NCBI GenBank assembly: GCA_963402885.1
Contig: OY727099.1
Coordinates: 20,789,001 to 20,853,000, forward strand
Reading direction: 5' to 3'
From: Antedon bifida
Lineage: Eukaryota > Echinodermata > Crinoidea > Comatulida > Antedonidae
DNA: 64,000 nucleotides
Part shown: positions 1 to 12,375 of the stretch, piece by piece
Layout of the letters: each line of letters opens with the position of its first letter
Numbering within the stretch: position 1 is the stretch's first letter
Notes under the pieces: generated by a model
The model's input: only the letters and a program-made list of their open reading frames with translations
Databases searched by the model: none
What the model was told of the DNA's origin: nothing
Program-made: the position numbers and the translations under genes

Positions 1-1630
1 AGGACGTTTCGCTGGAGAAAACGTCCGTCTAATTAATGATATTCTGCATTATACAACAGAAAAACAAGTCGAAGGTGCTATTCTATCCCTTGATTTTAGA
101 AAAGCCTTTGATTCTGTAAATAGAGATTTTATGTTTAAGGTACTAAACAAATTTAATTTTGGAGATTTCTTTTTAAAATGGGTAAATACAATTTATAGTA
201 AAACTGAATGTGTTATTGTTAATAATGGTTAGATATCAGAAAGTTTTGAAATGGAATGCGGAATAAGACAGGGTTGTCCATTGTCGGCGTTACTCTTTAT
301 TTTAGTAGTATAAATTATGGCGTGTAATATAAGAAAAGATAAATGCTGTAAAGGAATATCTCTACCTAACAATGATAATGGTGAGGAAGTTCACACTGTG
401 CATCTGGCAGACAACACTGTACTCTTTGTGGGAAATGAAAAAAGTATAGAGAACCCTAAATATTGTAAATAAGTTTGGTAAAGTGTCTGGTATGAATTTA
501 AATTTAAAAAAAAACAAGGCTATGTTCTAAAGTGTTGTGTTGAATTTAATAATATGAATTATGAAGGTACAATTAACAAGTAGGCCTATAAGGAAGCGAT
601 AAAGCAAAACTGATGGGGTAATAATTATATTAAGTATAGAAATAAACCACTATTCTTTAAGAACTGGATAGATGCAGGTTTTAATCAAATCGGAGATATA
701 CTTATTTTCAATCGTCTAATGAAACATTATAGAAATAATTAAACAACTACGCATTAAGACAAACTGGATAGCTGAATATGCTACATTAACTAGAGCTATT
801 CCAAAAGAATGGTTAGGTATAATCAAACATAATATACCAAATATGAACCAAAATATAAATGTGAATCTAGAATACAATATTAACAATATAATTAAGATGA
901 CAACAAAATGTGTTTATTCTAACTTCGTTAATAATGTTTTTATTCCCCCGAAAAACATACTTAAATGGAATAACGTATTTAACGAAGATATTAAAGTGGT
1001 GTGATGTCTGGAAAAAAAGTGAAAAACGAAAAAACTAAAAAATTTGCCCAATTGAATTACAAATTACTACCTACAAATCTAAAACTGTATAACTGGAAAC
1101 TGAAAAATAATAGCATATGTAACAATTGTGGAGTCATTGAAGACGAAAAACATATGTTCTATTCTTGTAGACGTAATCAAATAGTATGGAATAAAAAAAA
1201 AGCTAGATAACAGCAGTAGCTCGTTTAAAGAACTCCTGTTAGGACGTAAATGTCAATTAAAAATCAATTGCACTCAATACTCATTTAAAACTGAACTTAA
1301 AAAACCTGTATGCCAGAATCCATGGATTCAGTTTAAATATATTTTAAAAGATATGAGCACACTAGGCATGTTAAAACCTATAAGTAGCATCCATATTTGT
1401 ATTTTAAAATGTATTATATCACGTACAAAATGAAGTGTACATTTTTATTTTTTTTTATATGCATATAAATCAAAACACTATGTATAAAGGTTAAAAGTGT
1501 AAAAATCAGAAAATATAACGAAAAAAGTAGAAAAAGGAAATTTAATGTACGAATATGAAATGTAAACGAAATATGTATGAAAGATTGAATGAATAAAAGT
1601 GGTGGTTAACCACAAAAGAGAGAAAAAAAA
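1..1630 (+). mobile_element. Decayed non-LTR retrotransposon (LINE-A), 5' end outside window
   Basis: A reverse transcriptase is readable from base 2: an FRKAFDSVNRDF block (RT motif with the first catalytic Asp region), then GIRQGCPLSALLF, then LADNTVLF where an active enzyme has the ADD pair, so a catalytic Asp is replaced by Asn. In-frame stops lie at 230-232 and 311-313, and further frame breaks follow. At 1001-1210 a fragment has the CNNCG...H...C pattern with a trailing VW, typical of the zinc-binding domain that closes some LINE ORF2 proteins. An AT-rich 3' region ends in an A-rich tail near 1625. It is a dead copy. The clade is not resolved. Confidence 0.85.
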
Positions 1631-2539
1631 TATCGATACGATGTAAGCCTAGACTAATATGGTTATCAACTCAAATACAACATTTTAACCCTAGTGTGTA
1701 ATTGTCATTTAACAGATCGTACAAAAATAACACACGAATACTTTTGATCAGATTTAGTAGAGCCTATCGTTTCCTTTTATAGGCACATACCAGAATATTC
1801 CAGGGTTAACAAACTATGTCTGTCTGAAGGCAGAAGGAAACAATTATTTTAAAAGGAATTAGGTGGTACCACGTCTATCATCCCTTTTACAGTAAGATCT
1901 AAGACTATGATACAAGATGATGCTACTCTCACCAAACCAACGTAAATACACCATATCAAGGTGTTAATTTTACCCATTATGAGTCTAGGCCCTCCAAAAA
2001 CTATGATTGGTAACTAATTTGAACCTTGACAAACTATTATGTAAGAATGAAAATGAGCAGTTTCTTAGTTTATTTCTCACAAAATAAAACTAAAAATGAA
2101 AATCAAAAGGTGAAGATCCCAATGTTTTGTTAAGATTCTATTCCTGAAGAAAATTTCGTTTTAAAGGAAAATTGAGACCTTGTTTAACTACTATAAAAGG
2201 CAATTATCAGTGTATTTTGTGTCCTTTTGTGTCAATCGGTATACCTTTTTAAATTATGCTTTCTGATTATGCTACATTAGTATCGCCTAAATAAATATTT
2301 CCATTTACAGGTAGGTCGCCAGTTAAGAGTGCTTGTCACCAAAAGTCAGACATAATATTCGTAATTTAGTGGCAAGGGTCAACATTTCGAATTGGCTTAT
2401 ATTTTGTACATTGGTAGACCTTAATGTAAGGAAAACTGATGTGTAGTTTGTTTGGTAAAATATCTTTTCGAGAAAATCGATTTTCGGCCAATTTATTAAT
2501 TTTTTGTGTAGAATTTACATTATTTTAATAACGTAGAGA

Positions 2540-2985
2540 AATAACATAAATAGAATACGATTAAACTCAGTGAGAAGTTTACCACTGCGCGCTACTATGC
2601 ACATTTTACTAGCGCAGTGATATGAATAAGATACGATTAAAACAAACGAGCGTTACTATATCAATTTTTGTTGTACTCGCGCACAGTGATAATAAATAGG
2701 ATACGGTTGAAATTAGTGAGCTACCCATTTTGGTTATACTAGCGCACAGTGATTATGACTAGGATACGATTAAAACCAGTGAAAAGTTTACCACGGTGCG
2801 TTACTATACCCGTTTTGGTTGTACTCGCGCACAGTGATAATGAATAGGATATGATTAAAACCAGTGAAAAGTTTACCACTGTGCCCGAGATAACCAACAT
2901 GGGTATAGTTAGTGCACAGAGATAATGAATAGGATAGTTTATCACTGTGCGCGAGTATAACCAAAATGGGTATAGTAGAAAAAGA
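2540..2985. repeat. Hairpin-unit array 1
   Basis: About five units of 80-90 bp. Each holds an inverted pair, CACTGTGCGC and GCGCACAGTG, around a core of about 26 bp (ACTATACCCATTTTGGTTGT plus flanks), with a linker like GATAATGAATAGGATACGAT. In the last two units (about 2876-2985) the core is the reverse complement (AACC, then ATGGGTATAGT) while the arms and linker keep their orientation. Confidence 0.85.
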
Positions 2986-3103
2986 ACTCAATTTCAGGAT
3001 GTTACGAGCCACTCATTTATCAGACAGCTTTAAAAAAACAGTTTAGCAGAATCTTACGCCACTAACCTCTTTCCAATGATCTAGAATAACACAAAGTTTG
3101 CTA

Positions 3104-3135
3104 CCAAGAGTGAGGAGATGAATCTCACTCTTCCC
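3104..3135. repeat. Hairpin of the 2.2-kb module
   Basis: Imperfect stem AAGAGTGAG...CTCACTCTT. Other copies of the module have perfect 12-bp arms (GGGAAGAGTGAG / CTCACTCTTCCC) at about 11313-11346 (one arm damaged), 33059-33092 and 36238-36271. It sits at a fixed place, about 130-150 bp after the array, in every copy. Confidence 0.75.
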
Positions 3136-4729
3136 TATTTTGGTGGTTGCGTAGCGTATGCACACTATAATCCGTGGTTGACACATCAACGTTTCTCAGA
3201 TCCCAAATGATTCTGAACCCCTGATACTAACTACAAATACCCGTTATAGCATTTCAATAATTACAATAATAGATTCAACCAATAAAATATAAGCAAACAA
3301 ACAACAATAACAGGATTTTAAAAGACCTGGATATTAGGATATAATAATGGTTGCTTAATACAAAGGCGTGAAACATTTTGCTGATCCCTATGTCCATAAA
3401 TGGTTTCTTAACCTACCAAGATGGAAGTATAATAATGAATAAAATAAAATCACGCAATAGCAAGTATAAAGTTGCTGACTAATTAACTACAATACAGTAG
3501 AACATCCTTCCGTACACCTCTAATCAAATGACAGGACACTTTCCCTGACACTGAATTGAACAAGGGGAAATACAGCACTCTTGTAACATGTTGGCTAAGT
3601 CAAACAAACACACTTTTATCACTTTGTTGGGTATACAAATCTAAAATTGTCCACAATGTTCTAATGTAATATAATAATACATGTACTTTATTACCTCAAT
3701 ATCGTCAAACTAATAGGGCATATGTTGATACAATCAATGCAACAAATTTAACCCCTGCGTGTAGTTTATAATACAAGGAACGTCCTACAATAACACACGA
3801 AATATTTTGATCAAAAGGTTTGGTAGGGCCTATCGTTTCCTTTCATAGACACATACCAGTATATTCCAAGGTTAACTCTATCGTCACCGAAGAGTGGGAT
3901 TCTATTTCATGATTTTATACAAAAATGTTGAATAAAATGGAGGCAGAAGGAAAACAATATTTTAACAAAAATTAGGTGGTGCTACGTCTATCATACCTTT
4001 TACTGTAAATCTAAGACTAATACAAGACGATGCTACTCTCACCAAACCAACGCTAAATACACAATATCAAGGTGTTAATTTTTGCCCGTTATGATCCTTA
4101 ATCCCTCCACAAACTATGATTGATAACTAACTCGAGCCTTCACAAACTATAAGTAAGAATGAAAATGAGCAGGTTCTTAGTTTATTTCTTACATAATAAA
4201 ACTAAACAAACGAAAATCAAAAGGTGAAGATCTTAATGTTTTGTTAAGATCCTAATCCAGAAGATAATTTCTTTTTAAAAGAAAATTTAGACCTTGTTTA
4301 ACTGCTATAAAAGGCAATATTCGTGTATGTTGTGTCTGTGGGCCTCCTTTTACTGTTGAAGCTCATTTTTGCAGGGTATTATTTCTATTTCACTGATCAA
4401 TCACAGATATGACGTAGGCTTAGCTCTGTATTATTCAATCGGTATGCCTTTTGAAATACAATTATTTCATGCTTTCTGATTATGCTAGTATCGCCTAAAT
4501 AAATATTTCCATTACAGCTAGGCCGCCAGTTAAGAGTGCTTGTCACAACAAATCAGACATATTCGTAATTTAGTGGCAAGGGTCAACATTTCGAATTGGC
4601 TTATATTTTTCACATTGCTACCTTAATGTAAGGAAAACTGATGTGTAGTTTGTTCGGTAAAATATCGCTTAGTTCTCGATTTTTAGCCAAATTGTTGGTG
4701 TATAATTTACATTATTTTAATAACGTAGA

Positions 4730-5175
4730 GAAAGAACATAAATAGAATACGATTAAACTCAGTGAGAAGTTTACCACTGTGCACTACTATACCCATTTTA
4801 GTTGTGCTAGCGCGGTGATAATGAATAGGATATAAATAAAATCAACGAGAAGTTTACCACTGTGTGTTACTATACCCATTTCGGTTGTACTCGCGCACAG
4901 TGCAATAAATAGGATACGCTTGAAATCAGTTAGAAGTTTACGACTGTGCGCTACCCATTTTGGTTGTATTAGCGCACAGTGAAAATGAATAGGATACGAT
5001 TAAAACCAACGAAGTTTACCACTGTGCGTTACCGTACTATCCCCATTTTGGTTGTACTCGCGCACAGTGATAATGAAGGATACGATTGAAATCAGTTAGA
5101 AGTTTACGACTGTGCGCTACCCATTTTAGTTTTACTCGCGCACAGTGATAATGAATAGGATGTGATTAAAATCAG
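4730..5175. repeat. Hairpin-unit array 2
   Basis: About six units of the same family as array 1, all with the core in forward orientation. The array is cut off at about 5175, where unrelated sequence begins, so the inverted-core terminal units and the post-array segment are missing from this copy. Confidence 0.8.
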
Positions 5176-5465
5176 TGAGATTCAATAGGATAGGAACATC
5201 TTGTAATTAAAGGGATGTAAAACTATTGTAAGGTTGTTGGAGGTTGGATATTAAATTGTAAAAGTTATTGTGAAGCTGTTGTTTAAAGTGCTTACTGGAT
5301 TGTTGAAAGTTGAAGTTTATTGAAATTAAAGCTTTGTTTTGAGTTATTTTACAACTTTGTGGATTTTGTGTTTATACTTTTGTGTTACAAGGGAGTTCCT
5401 AAAGTATTTTTAACAGCTCGGAAACATACGTAAGAGGAGTTCGTGACAGGTATAGAGATCGGAAA
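5176..5465. other. Unassigned AT-rich segment replacing part of the module
   Basis: Between array 2 and the point where the module resumes (GAAATTGTCCACAATGT near 5462) lie about 285 bp with no resemblance to the other module copies. The segment is rich in TTGTAA and GTTGTT runs and has no ORF or terminal repeat I can see. It may be an inserted element fragment. Confidence 0.4.
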
Positions 5466-5497
5466 TTGTCCACAATGTACTTTATTACTTCAATATG

Positions 5498-6281
5498 TCT
5501 CCTCTGTTATATAATATATATGTTGACACTCTCAGTACGTCTCTTGATAAAAGTAGATATGGTTCCATCAAAAACAGGCCTTCAAAAACTGGTGAACACG
5601 TGTGTGGGTTTTGCATCTGAGCATGATATTATTTATAATAATAAAAAGTCTAACTGAATGCTGTTTTGTCCCACTATTCGTAGAATCTATGGGGCTCCTA
5701 AAACAGTATTGGGTGATAAGGAGCTGGAGTATGTTGATCATTTTACGTACGTAGGCCATATGTTAACTTTGAATCTAAGAAATGAGGCAGATATAAAACG
5801 CCAATATAGATCTCTATATATTAGAGGTAATGTTTTATGTAGGACATTTTCATACTGCTCCAAATCAATTAAATGTTTCTTGTTCATATCATATTGTACT
5901 AACATGTACTGTTCTCCTTTATGGTCTAATCATTTTTAAAAAGATATAAACCGACTTAAAGTTTGCTATAATGATGCTTTCCGGATGTTGTTGGGTCAAC
6001 CCAGATTTGTTAGTGCGAGGAATTGTTTTGTGGAAAACAATATTCCATCATTTTATAAATATTTGAGGATTTCGACTTACCGATTGCTTACAAGAATAAT
6101 GAAAAGCGAAAACAGAATGTTAATTGTATAATATTTGTTAATGGATTCAAACATGTACTACAAATGGAGAGAGGCATTATATACCAATAGATAAACGTTT
6201 TGGTCCTCTCTCCTTTATCTTTTTTTGTAATGTATTATACCATATGGACAATTTTCTGAAATAAAAGTTGAATTGAATATC
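5498..6281 (+). mobile_element. LINE-B: truncated reverse transcriptase fragment inserted in the module
   Basis: Frames here encode the C-terminal half of a LINE reverse transcriptase: PSKTGLQKLVNTC and FASEHDIIYNNKKS (the stretch after the ADD motif), then LEYVDHFTYVGHMLTLN, and after a frame break LKVCYNDAFRMLLGQPR. The ADD motif itself is lost. The 3' end is GAAATAAAAGTTGAATTG. The module breaks at TTCAATAT on the left and resumes at AATATCGTC on the right, which suggests an AATAT target duplication. The copy is dead: 5' truncated, with frame breaks and stops. Confidence 0.8.
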
Positions 6282-6639
6282 GTCAAACACAAAACCCGAT
6301 TTAGGCCCAATGTTAATACAATCAATGCAACAAATCTAACCCCTCTGTGTACTTTATAATACAAAGAACGTCCAACAATAACACACGAAATACTTTGATC
6401 AAAAGATTTAACAACAGATTTGGTAGTGCCTGTCGTTTCCTTTCATAAACACATACCAGAATATTCCACTGTAAACAAACTTTAAGAGTGGGATTCTATT
6501 TCATGATTATATTAAAAAATGTTGAATGATAACATATTTTAAAAGGAATTAGGTGGTACCACGTCTATCATCCCTTTTACAGTAAGATCTAAGACTAATA
6601 CAAGATGATGCTACTCTCACCAAACCAACGCTAACATAA

Positions 6640-7836
6640 TATAAGTGTAAAATTATAAGGGTAAAAATACACACTTTTAAACACAATACCGTATGATATT
6701 GGCTCGGATACCATTGATGAAACTTTTTGCATTCAAGTATCTTGGAGTCACCTGTCACCTAAACTTGATTGGAGGTCTCATGTATTTCGAACTAGTAACA
6801 AAGCATCGAAGGAGATATGTTTCATAATCAGAACAGTTGGATGTGGAAATCCTAAGCTTATTGTTAAACTATATAATAGTCTCGTCCGTTCAGATCTGGA
6901 ATACGAATTTCCTCGATATGTCAAGGATCTTGAAAAAAATTCAGCGTAGGATCACTAGATTATGTTTTCGTAGGCCCAAACAAAATAATTATTTAACTGT
7001 TCCGTATGAAATCCGTCTTCAGCGTCTTGGTATGATGAGCTTTTCAAATACATTTTTGTTGTTGGGAATTACTTTTATCGCTAAGATTTTATACAAGAAA
7101 ATTGATATTTCAATAGAGAGGTACATTACTCAAAATTTGCGACATCTAAATTCGTAGTATTTGTCCATAGTATTCCAAGAACGAATTCTGCTCATTATAA
7201 TATTTTTTATTCATTTCCACGTCTGTTCAATAACTTGCCTCAAAATTTTAAAGATAGTCTAGCTTTTTCCCTGTCATCATTTGTATATTCACTTAAGAAA
7301 AACCTGCTTCAAATACCTGTCTAAACTCAATGAAATGTTATTTTAAACCTTCTTTTTATTTTATGTCTTTAGGCAATGTGGCCAAGGATTACCAATAGTA
7401 AATTAATCACTGTCCTATCAGATAGGTGGTAATCTCCCTGATACAGAGGCTATTTTGTGAACCAGTTCACCGGGGTAACCCCCTACTTTTCTCGAATAAT
7501 GAACTGTGTTCTTTAAAATGCACACAGATTATAAGTTTGTACACTGGACCTACGGGTTATAGTCTTTATCCAAGAAGACTTGTTCCACCACCAGAACCCT
7601 TGTCGATGTTGGTTGGCTCTTTAGGTACGGTAAACGGCACCCCTGTCTTAACATTTGACTCGCAACTGTTGCATATATTTGTATTACTTTTTATGTATTT
7701 AAGTTTATTTCATTTTTACACTTTAATGGGACGGAGAGTCACTCGATAGTGTTTTGTTTCACTTTTTGATAATCCCGTCCTGTTTTTGTTTTATTGTTTA
7801 TAAAAAGACGAAATAAATTAAATGAATCCCTCAACA
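6640..7836 (+). mobile_element. LINE-C: 3' fragment of a Jockey/CR1-like element
   Basis: A frame from about 6690 reads SHLSPKLDWRSHV, then TVGCGNPKLIVKLYNSLVRS and DLEY. It is followed by a frameshift into ILKKIQRRITRLCFRRPK and, later, FPRLFNNLPQNF. This order (LVRS-LEY, Q-RR, R-L-L, LP near the C-terminus) is the usual post-RT region of Jockey/CR1-group LINEs. A 3' untranslated stretch ends in AAATAAATTAAATG, where the module resumes (AATCCCTCAACAAAC). It is inactive. Confidence 0.75.
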
Positions 7837-8454
7837 AACTTTGATTGATAACTAACTCGAACCTTGACAAACTATAAGTAAGAATGAAAGTGAGCAGGTT
7901 CTTAGTTTATTTCTCACATAATAAAACTAAAAAATGAAATAAAAAGTTGAAGAGCCCAATGTTTTGTTAAGTTTCTATTCCCGAAGAAAATTTAGTTTTG
8001 AAGGAAAATTGAGAACTTGTTTAACTACTATAAAAGGCAATATCAGTGTATTCTGTATCTGTGGGCCTCCTTTTATAGTTGATGCCCATTTTAGCAGGGT
8101 ATTATTTCTATTTCACTGACAATTACAGACATAGCGTGGGCTTGGCTCACTATTCAATCGGTATGCCTTTTGAAATACAATTATTTTATGCTTTCTGATT
8201 ATGCTAGTATCGCCTAAATAAATATTTCCATTACAGCTAGGCCGCTAGTGCTTGTCACAACAAATCAGACATATTCGTAATTTAGTGGCAAGGGTCAACA
8301 TTTCGAATTGGCTTGTATTTTGTACATTGGTAGACCTTAATGTAAGGAAAACTGATGTGTAGTTTGTTTGGTAAAATATCGCTTAGTTTTCGAGAAAATC
8401 GATTTTCGGCCAATTTTGTTAATTTTTGGTGTATAATTTACATTATTTTAATAA

Positions 8455-8865
8455 CGTAGAGAAATAACATAAATAGAATACGATTAAACATTGAGAAGTT
8501 TACCACTGTGCGCTACTATGCCTATTTTGGTTGTACTAGCGCAATGATAATGAATAAAATACGATTGAAATCAGTTAGAAGTTTACGACTGTGCGTTACT
8601 CTACTCATTTTGGTTGTACTCGCGCACAGTGATAATAAATAGGATACGATTGAAATCAGTTAGAAGTTTACGACTGTTCGCTACCCATTTTGGCTGTACT
8701 AGCGCACAGTGATAATGATTAAAACCAACGAGAAGTTTACCACTGTGCGTTACATACCCATTTTGGTTGTACTGTACTCGCGTACAGTGATAATGAATAG
8801 GATACGATTGAAATCAGTTACGACTGTGCGCGAGTATACGAGTATAACAAAAATGGGTATTGTAG
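8455..8865. repeat. Hairpin-unit array 3
   Basis: About five units with CACTGTGCG / GCGCACAGTG arms. The final unit (about 8820-8862) has its core inverted (CGAGTATAAC, then ATGGGTATTGTAG) and runs straight into the post-array segment, as in arrays 1 and 4. Confidence 0.8.
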
Positions 8866-9018
8866 AAAAAGAACTCAATTTCAGGATATTAGGAGCCACT
8901 CACTTATCAGACAACTTTAAAAAAAAGTTTAGCAGAATCTTAGGCCACTAACCTCTTTCCGATGATGTAGAATAACACAACGTATAGTTTCTCTGCAACG
9001 TTAGCTTGCTACTATACC

Positions 9019-9078
9019 AGGGAAGAGTGAGGAGATGAGTCTCACTCTTCCGTGAGGAGACGAGTCTCACTCTTCCCT
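9019..9078. repeat. Triplicated GAGTGAG/CTCACTC hairpin
   Basis: Here the module hairpin is expanded: GGAAGAGTGAGGAGATGAGT, CTCACTCTTCC, then GTGAGGAGACGAGT and CTCACTCTTCCC. That adds about one extra stem half relative to the other copies. Confidence 0.75.
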
Positions 9079-10659
9079 GTATTGGTGGTTACGTAGCGTA
9101 TGCACAATATAATCCGTAGTTGACATCAACGCTTCTCAGATCTCAAATGATTCTGAACCCATGATAATAAATACAAATACCCGTTATGGCATTGTAATAA
9201 TCACAATAATAAATTCAACCAATCAAATATAAGCAAACAACAATAACAGGATTTTAAAAGACCTGGATATTAGGATATAATAATGGTTGCTGAATACAAA
9301 GGCGTCAACCAGGTAACACGTTATGCTGACCCCTATGTCCATAAATGGTTTGTAAAACTAGCAAGATGGAAGTATAATAATGAACAAAATCACCCAATAA
9401 CAAGAATAACATTTTGACGAATAAACTACAATACAGTAGAACATCCTTTCGTACACCACTAATCAAATGACAGGACACTTTCCCTGACACTGTTTTTGAA
9501 CAAGGGGCAATACAGTATCTCTTTTAACATGTTGGCTAAGTCCTATCAAACAAACGCCCTTTAATCACTTTGTTGGGTATAGACATCTGAAATTGTCCAC
9601 AATGTTTTAATGTAATAATACACAATGTACTTTATTACTTCAATATCGAAAAAAACACATAGGGCCTATATATATTCGAATGTTAAAACAATCGAATGCA
9701 ACAAATCTAACCCCTGCTTGTACCTTATAATACAAAGAACGTCCAACAATAACAAACGAAATATTTTGATCAAAGGGAACTTCAAAAACAGATTTGGTAG
9801 AGCCTATCGTTTCCTATTATAGGATACCAGAATATTCCAGGGTAAACAAACTTTATAATCACTTAAGAGTGGGATTCTATTGGATGATTATAATATACAA
9901 AAATGTTGAATGATAAAATGAAGGCAGAGCTAAAATAATATTTTAACAGAAATTAGGTGGTACCACGTCTATCATCATCCCTTTTACAGTAAGATCTAAG
10001 ACTTATACCAGATGATGCTACTCTCATCAAACCAACGTTAAATACACCATATCACGGTATTAATTTGTACCCATTATGATCCTTAATCCCTCCACTATGA
10101 TTGATAGCTAACTCGAACCTTGACAAACTATACAGGTCTAAGTAAGAATGAAAATGAGCGAAAAGAAAATCAAAAGGTGAAAATCCCAATGTTTTGTTAA
10201 GATCCTATTCCCGAAGAAAATTTCTTTTAAAAGAAAAATTTAGACCTTGTTTAACTACTATAAAAGGCAATATCAGTGTATTTTGTGTCTGTGGGCCTCC
10301 TTTTATAGTGGAAGCCCATTTTTGCAGGGTATTAGTTCTATTTCACTGATCAACAGATATGACGTGGGCTTGGCTCAGTATTATTCAATCTGTATGCCTT
10401 TTGAAATACAATTATTTTATGCTTTATGATTATGCTAGTATTGCCTAAATAAATATTTCCATTTATAGCTAGGCAGCCAGTTAAGAGTGCTTGTCACCAA
10501 ACATCAGATATATTTGTAATTTAGTTGCAAGGATCAAAATTGGCTTATAATTTGTACATTGGTAGATGTAGATTAATGTAAGGAAAACTGATGTGTAGTT
10601 TGTTTGGTAAAATATTTTGTTAATTTTTCGTGTAAAATTTACATTATTTTAATAACGTA

Positions 10660-11165
10660 GAGAAATAACATAAGTAGAATACGATTAAACTCAGTGAGAA
10701 GTTTACCACTGTGCGTTACTATACCCACTTTGGTTGTACTCGCGCACAGTGATAATGAATAGGATACGATTAAACCCAACAAGAATTTTACCTCTGTGCG
10801 TTACTATACCCATTTTGGTTGTACTCGCGCACAGTGATAATGAATAAGATACGATTAAAACCAACGAGAAGTTTACCACTGTGCGTTACTATACCCATTT
10901 TGGTTGTACTCGCGCACAGTGATAATGAAATATGAATACGATTGAAATCAGTTAGAAGTTTACGACTGTGCGCTACCCATTTTCGTTGTACTTGCGCATA
11001 GTGATAATGAATAGGATAAGATTAAAATCAGTGAGAAGTTTACCACTGTGCCCGAGATAACCAACATGGGTAAAGTTAGCGCACAGTGATAACGAATAGG
11101 ATACGATAAAAATCAGTTAGAAATGTATCACTGTGCGCGAGTATAACCAAAATGGGTATAGTAGA
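10660..11165. repeat. Hairpin-unit array 4
   Basis: About six units, the best preserved array of locus I. Four forward-core units are followed by two with the core inverted between the arms: 11042-11090 (CCCGAGATAACC ... GTAAAGTTAGCGCACAGTG) and 11128-11163 (GCGCGAGTATAACC ... GGGTATAGTAG). Confidence 0.85.
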
Positions 11166-12254
11166 AAAAGAACTCAATTTCAGGATATTAGGAGCCACTC
11201 ATATATCAGACTACTTAAAAAAACAGTTTAGCAGAATCTCAGGCCACTAATCTCTTTCCGATGATGTAGAATAACACAAAATATAGTTTCTCTGTAACGT
11301 TAGCTTGCTACCAGGGAAGAGTGAGGAGATGACACTCACTCTGCCCTGTTTTGGTTGTTGCGTAGCGTGTGCACAATTTGATCCGTAGTTGACATCAACG
11401 GTTCTCAGATCTCAAAATGATTCTGAATCCCTGATACTAACTACAAATACCCGTTAAAGCATTGCAATAATCCCAATACTAGATTCAACCAATGAAATAT
11501 AAGCAAACAAACAACAATAACAAGATTTTAAAAGACCTGGATATTAGGATATAATAATGGTTGATGAATACAAAGGCGTCAAACAGGTAACACGTTATGC
11601 TAACCCCTATATCCATAAATGGTTTGTTAAACCACCAAGATGTAAGTATTATTGTTAATAATGAATAAAATGGCCCAATAACAAGTATAACATTTCTGAC
11701 GAATAAACTGCAATAACCTGCTTGCGTACACGTCTAATCAGATGAAAAGACACTTTCCCTGACACTGAATTGATACAATACAGTATCTCTTTTAACATGT
11801 TGGCTATCAAACAAACACCCTTTAATCACTTTGTTGGGTATAGAAATCTGAAATCCTTAATCCCTCCACAAACTATGATTGATAACTAACTCGAACCCTG
11901 ACAGACTATAGGTAAGAATGAAAATGAGCAGGTTCTTAGTTTATTTCTCAATAACAAACCTAAAAAACAAAAATCAAGCCCATTTTTGCAGGGTATTATT
12001 TCTATTTGACTGATCAATCACAGATATAGCGTGGGCTTGGCTCTGTTTTATTCAATCGGTATGCCTTTTGAAATACAATTATTTATGCTAGTATTGCCTA
12101 AATAAATATTTCCATGTTCAGCTGGGCCACCAGTTAAGAGTGCTTGTCACCGAAAATCAGACATATTCGTAATTTAGTGGCAAAGGTGGGACGTATTTTG
12201 TACATTGCTAGATCTTAATGTAAGGAAAACTGATGTTTAATTTGTTTGGTCAAA

Positions 12255-12375
12255 TATCGCTTTACCCCTGTGCGTTACTATCCCAATGTTGGTTGTACTC
12301 GCGCACAGTGATAATGAATAGGATGCGATCATTAAAATCAGAGAGAAGTTCACTGTGCGCTTATACCCATTTTTT
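12255..12375. repeat. Residual hairpin units ending locus I
   Basis: About one and a half units (CTGTGCGTTACTAT..., TCGCGCACAGTGATAATG..., CACTGTGCGCTTATACCCAT) before the sequence changes to unrelated AT-rich DNA at about 12376. The locus therefore ends inside an array, as locus III also does. Confidence 0.75.

Larger units (their letters stand above)
1631..12375. repeat. Macrosatellite locus I: about five direct copies of a ~2.2-kb non-coding module
   Basis: The same long sequence returns in the same order: a segment ending in a TATAAAAGGC box, one with CGAATTGGCTT, an array of hairpin units, a segment starting AAAAAGAACTCAATTTCAGG, a perfect hairpin, AATGGTTGCTGAATACAAAG, and back to the start. 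Equivalent points in the arrays are at about 2579, 4777, 8504 and 10700. That gives a period near 2.2 kb once LINE-B, LINE-C and the 5176-5460 segment are removed. The last copy (from about 11840) is shortened by deletions and ends abruptly at 12375. No conserved reading frame is visible, so the short ORFs here are chance. It could be a tandemly amplified non-autonomous transposon. Confidence 0.85.

Noticed and set aside
7426-7749. 107-codon plus-strand ORF
   Set aside because: Lies in the 3' untranslated part of LINE-C; no coding resemblance.
2540-12375. Regularly spaced repeats reminiscent of a CRISPR array
   Set aside because: Units are 80-90 bp with related, not unique, spacers in an animal genome; no cas genes.
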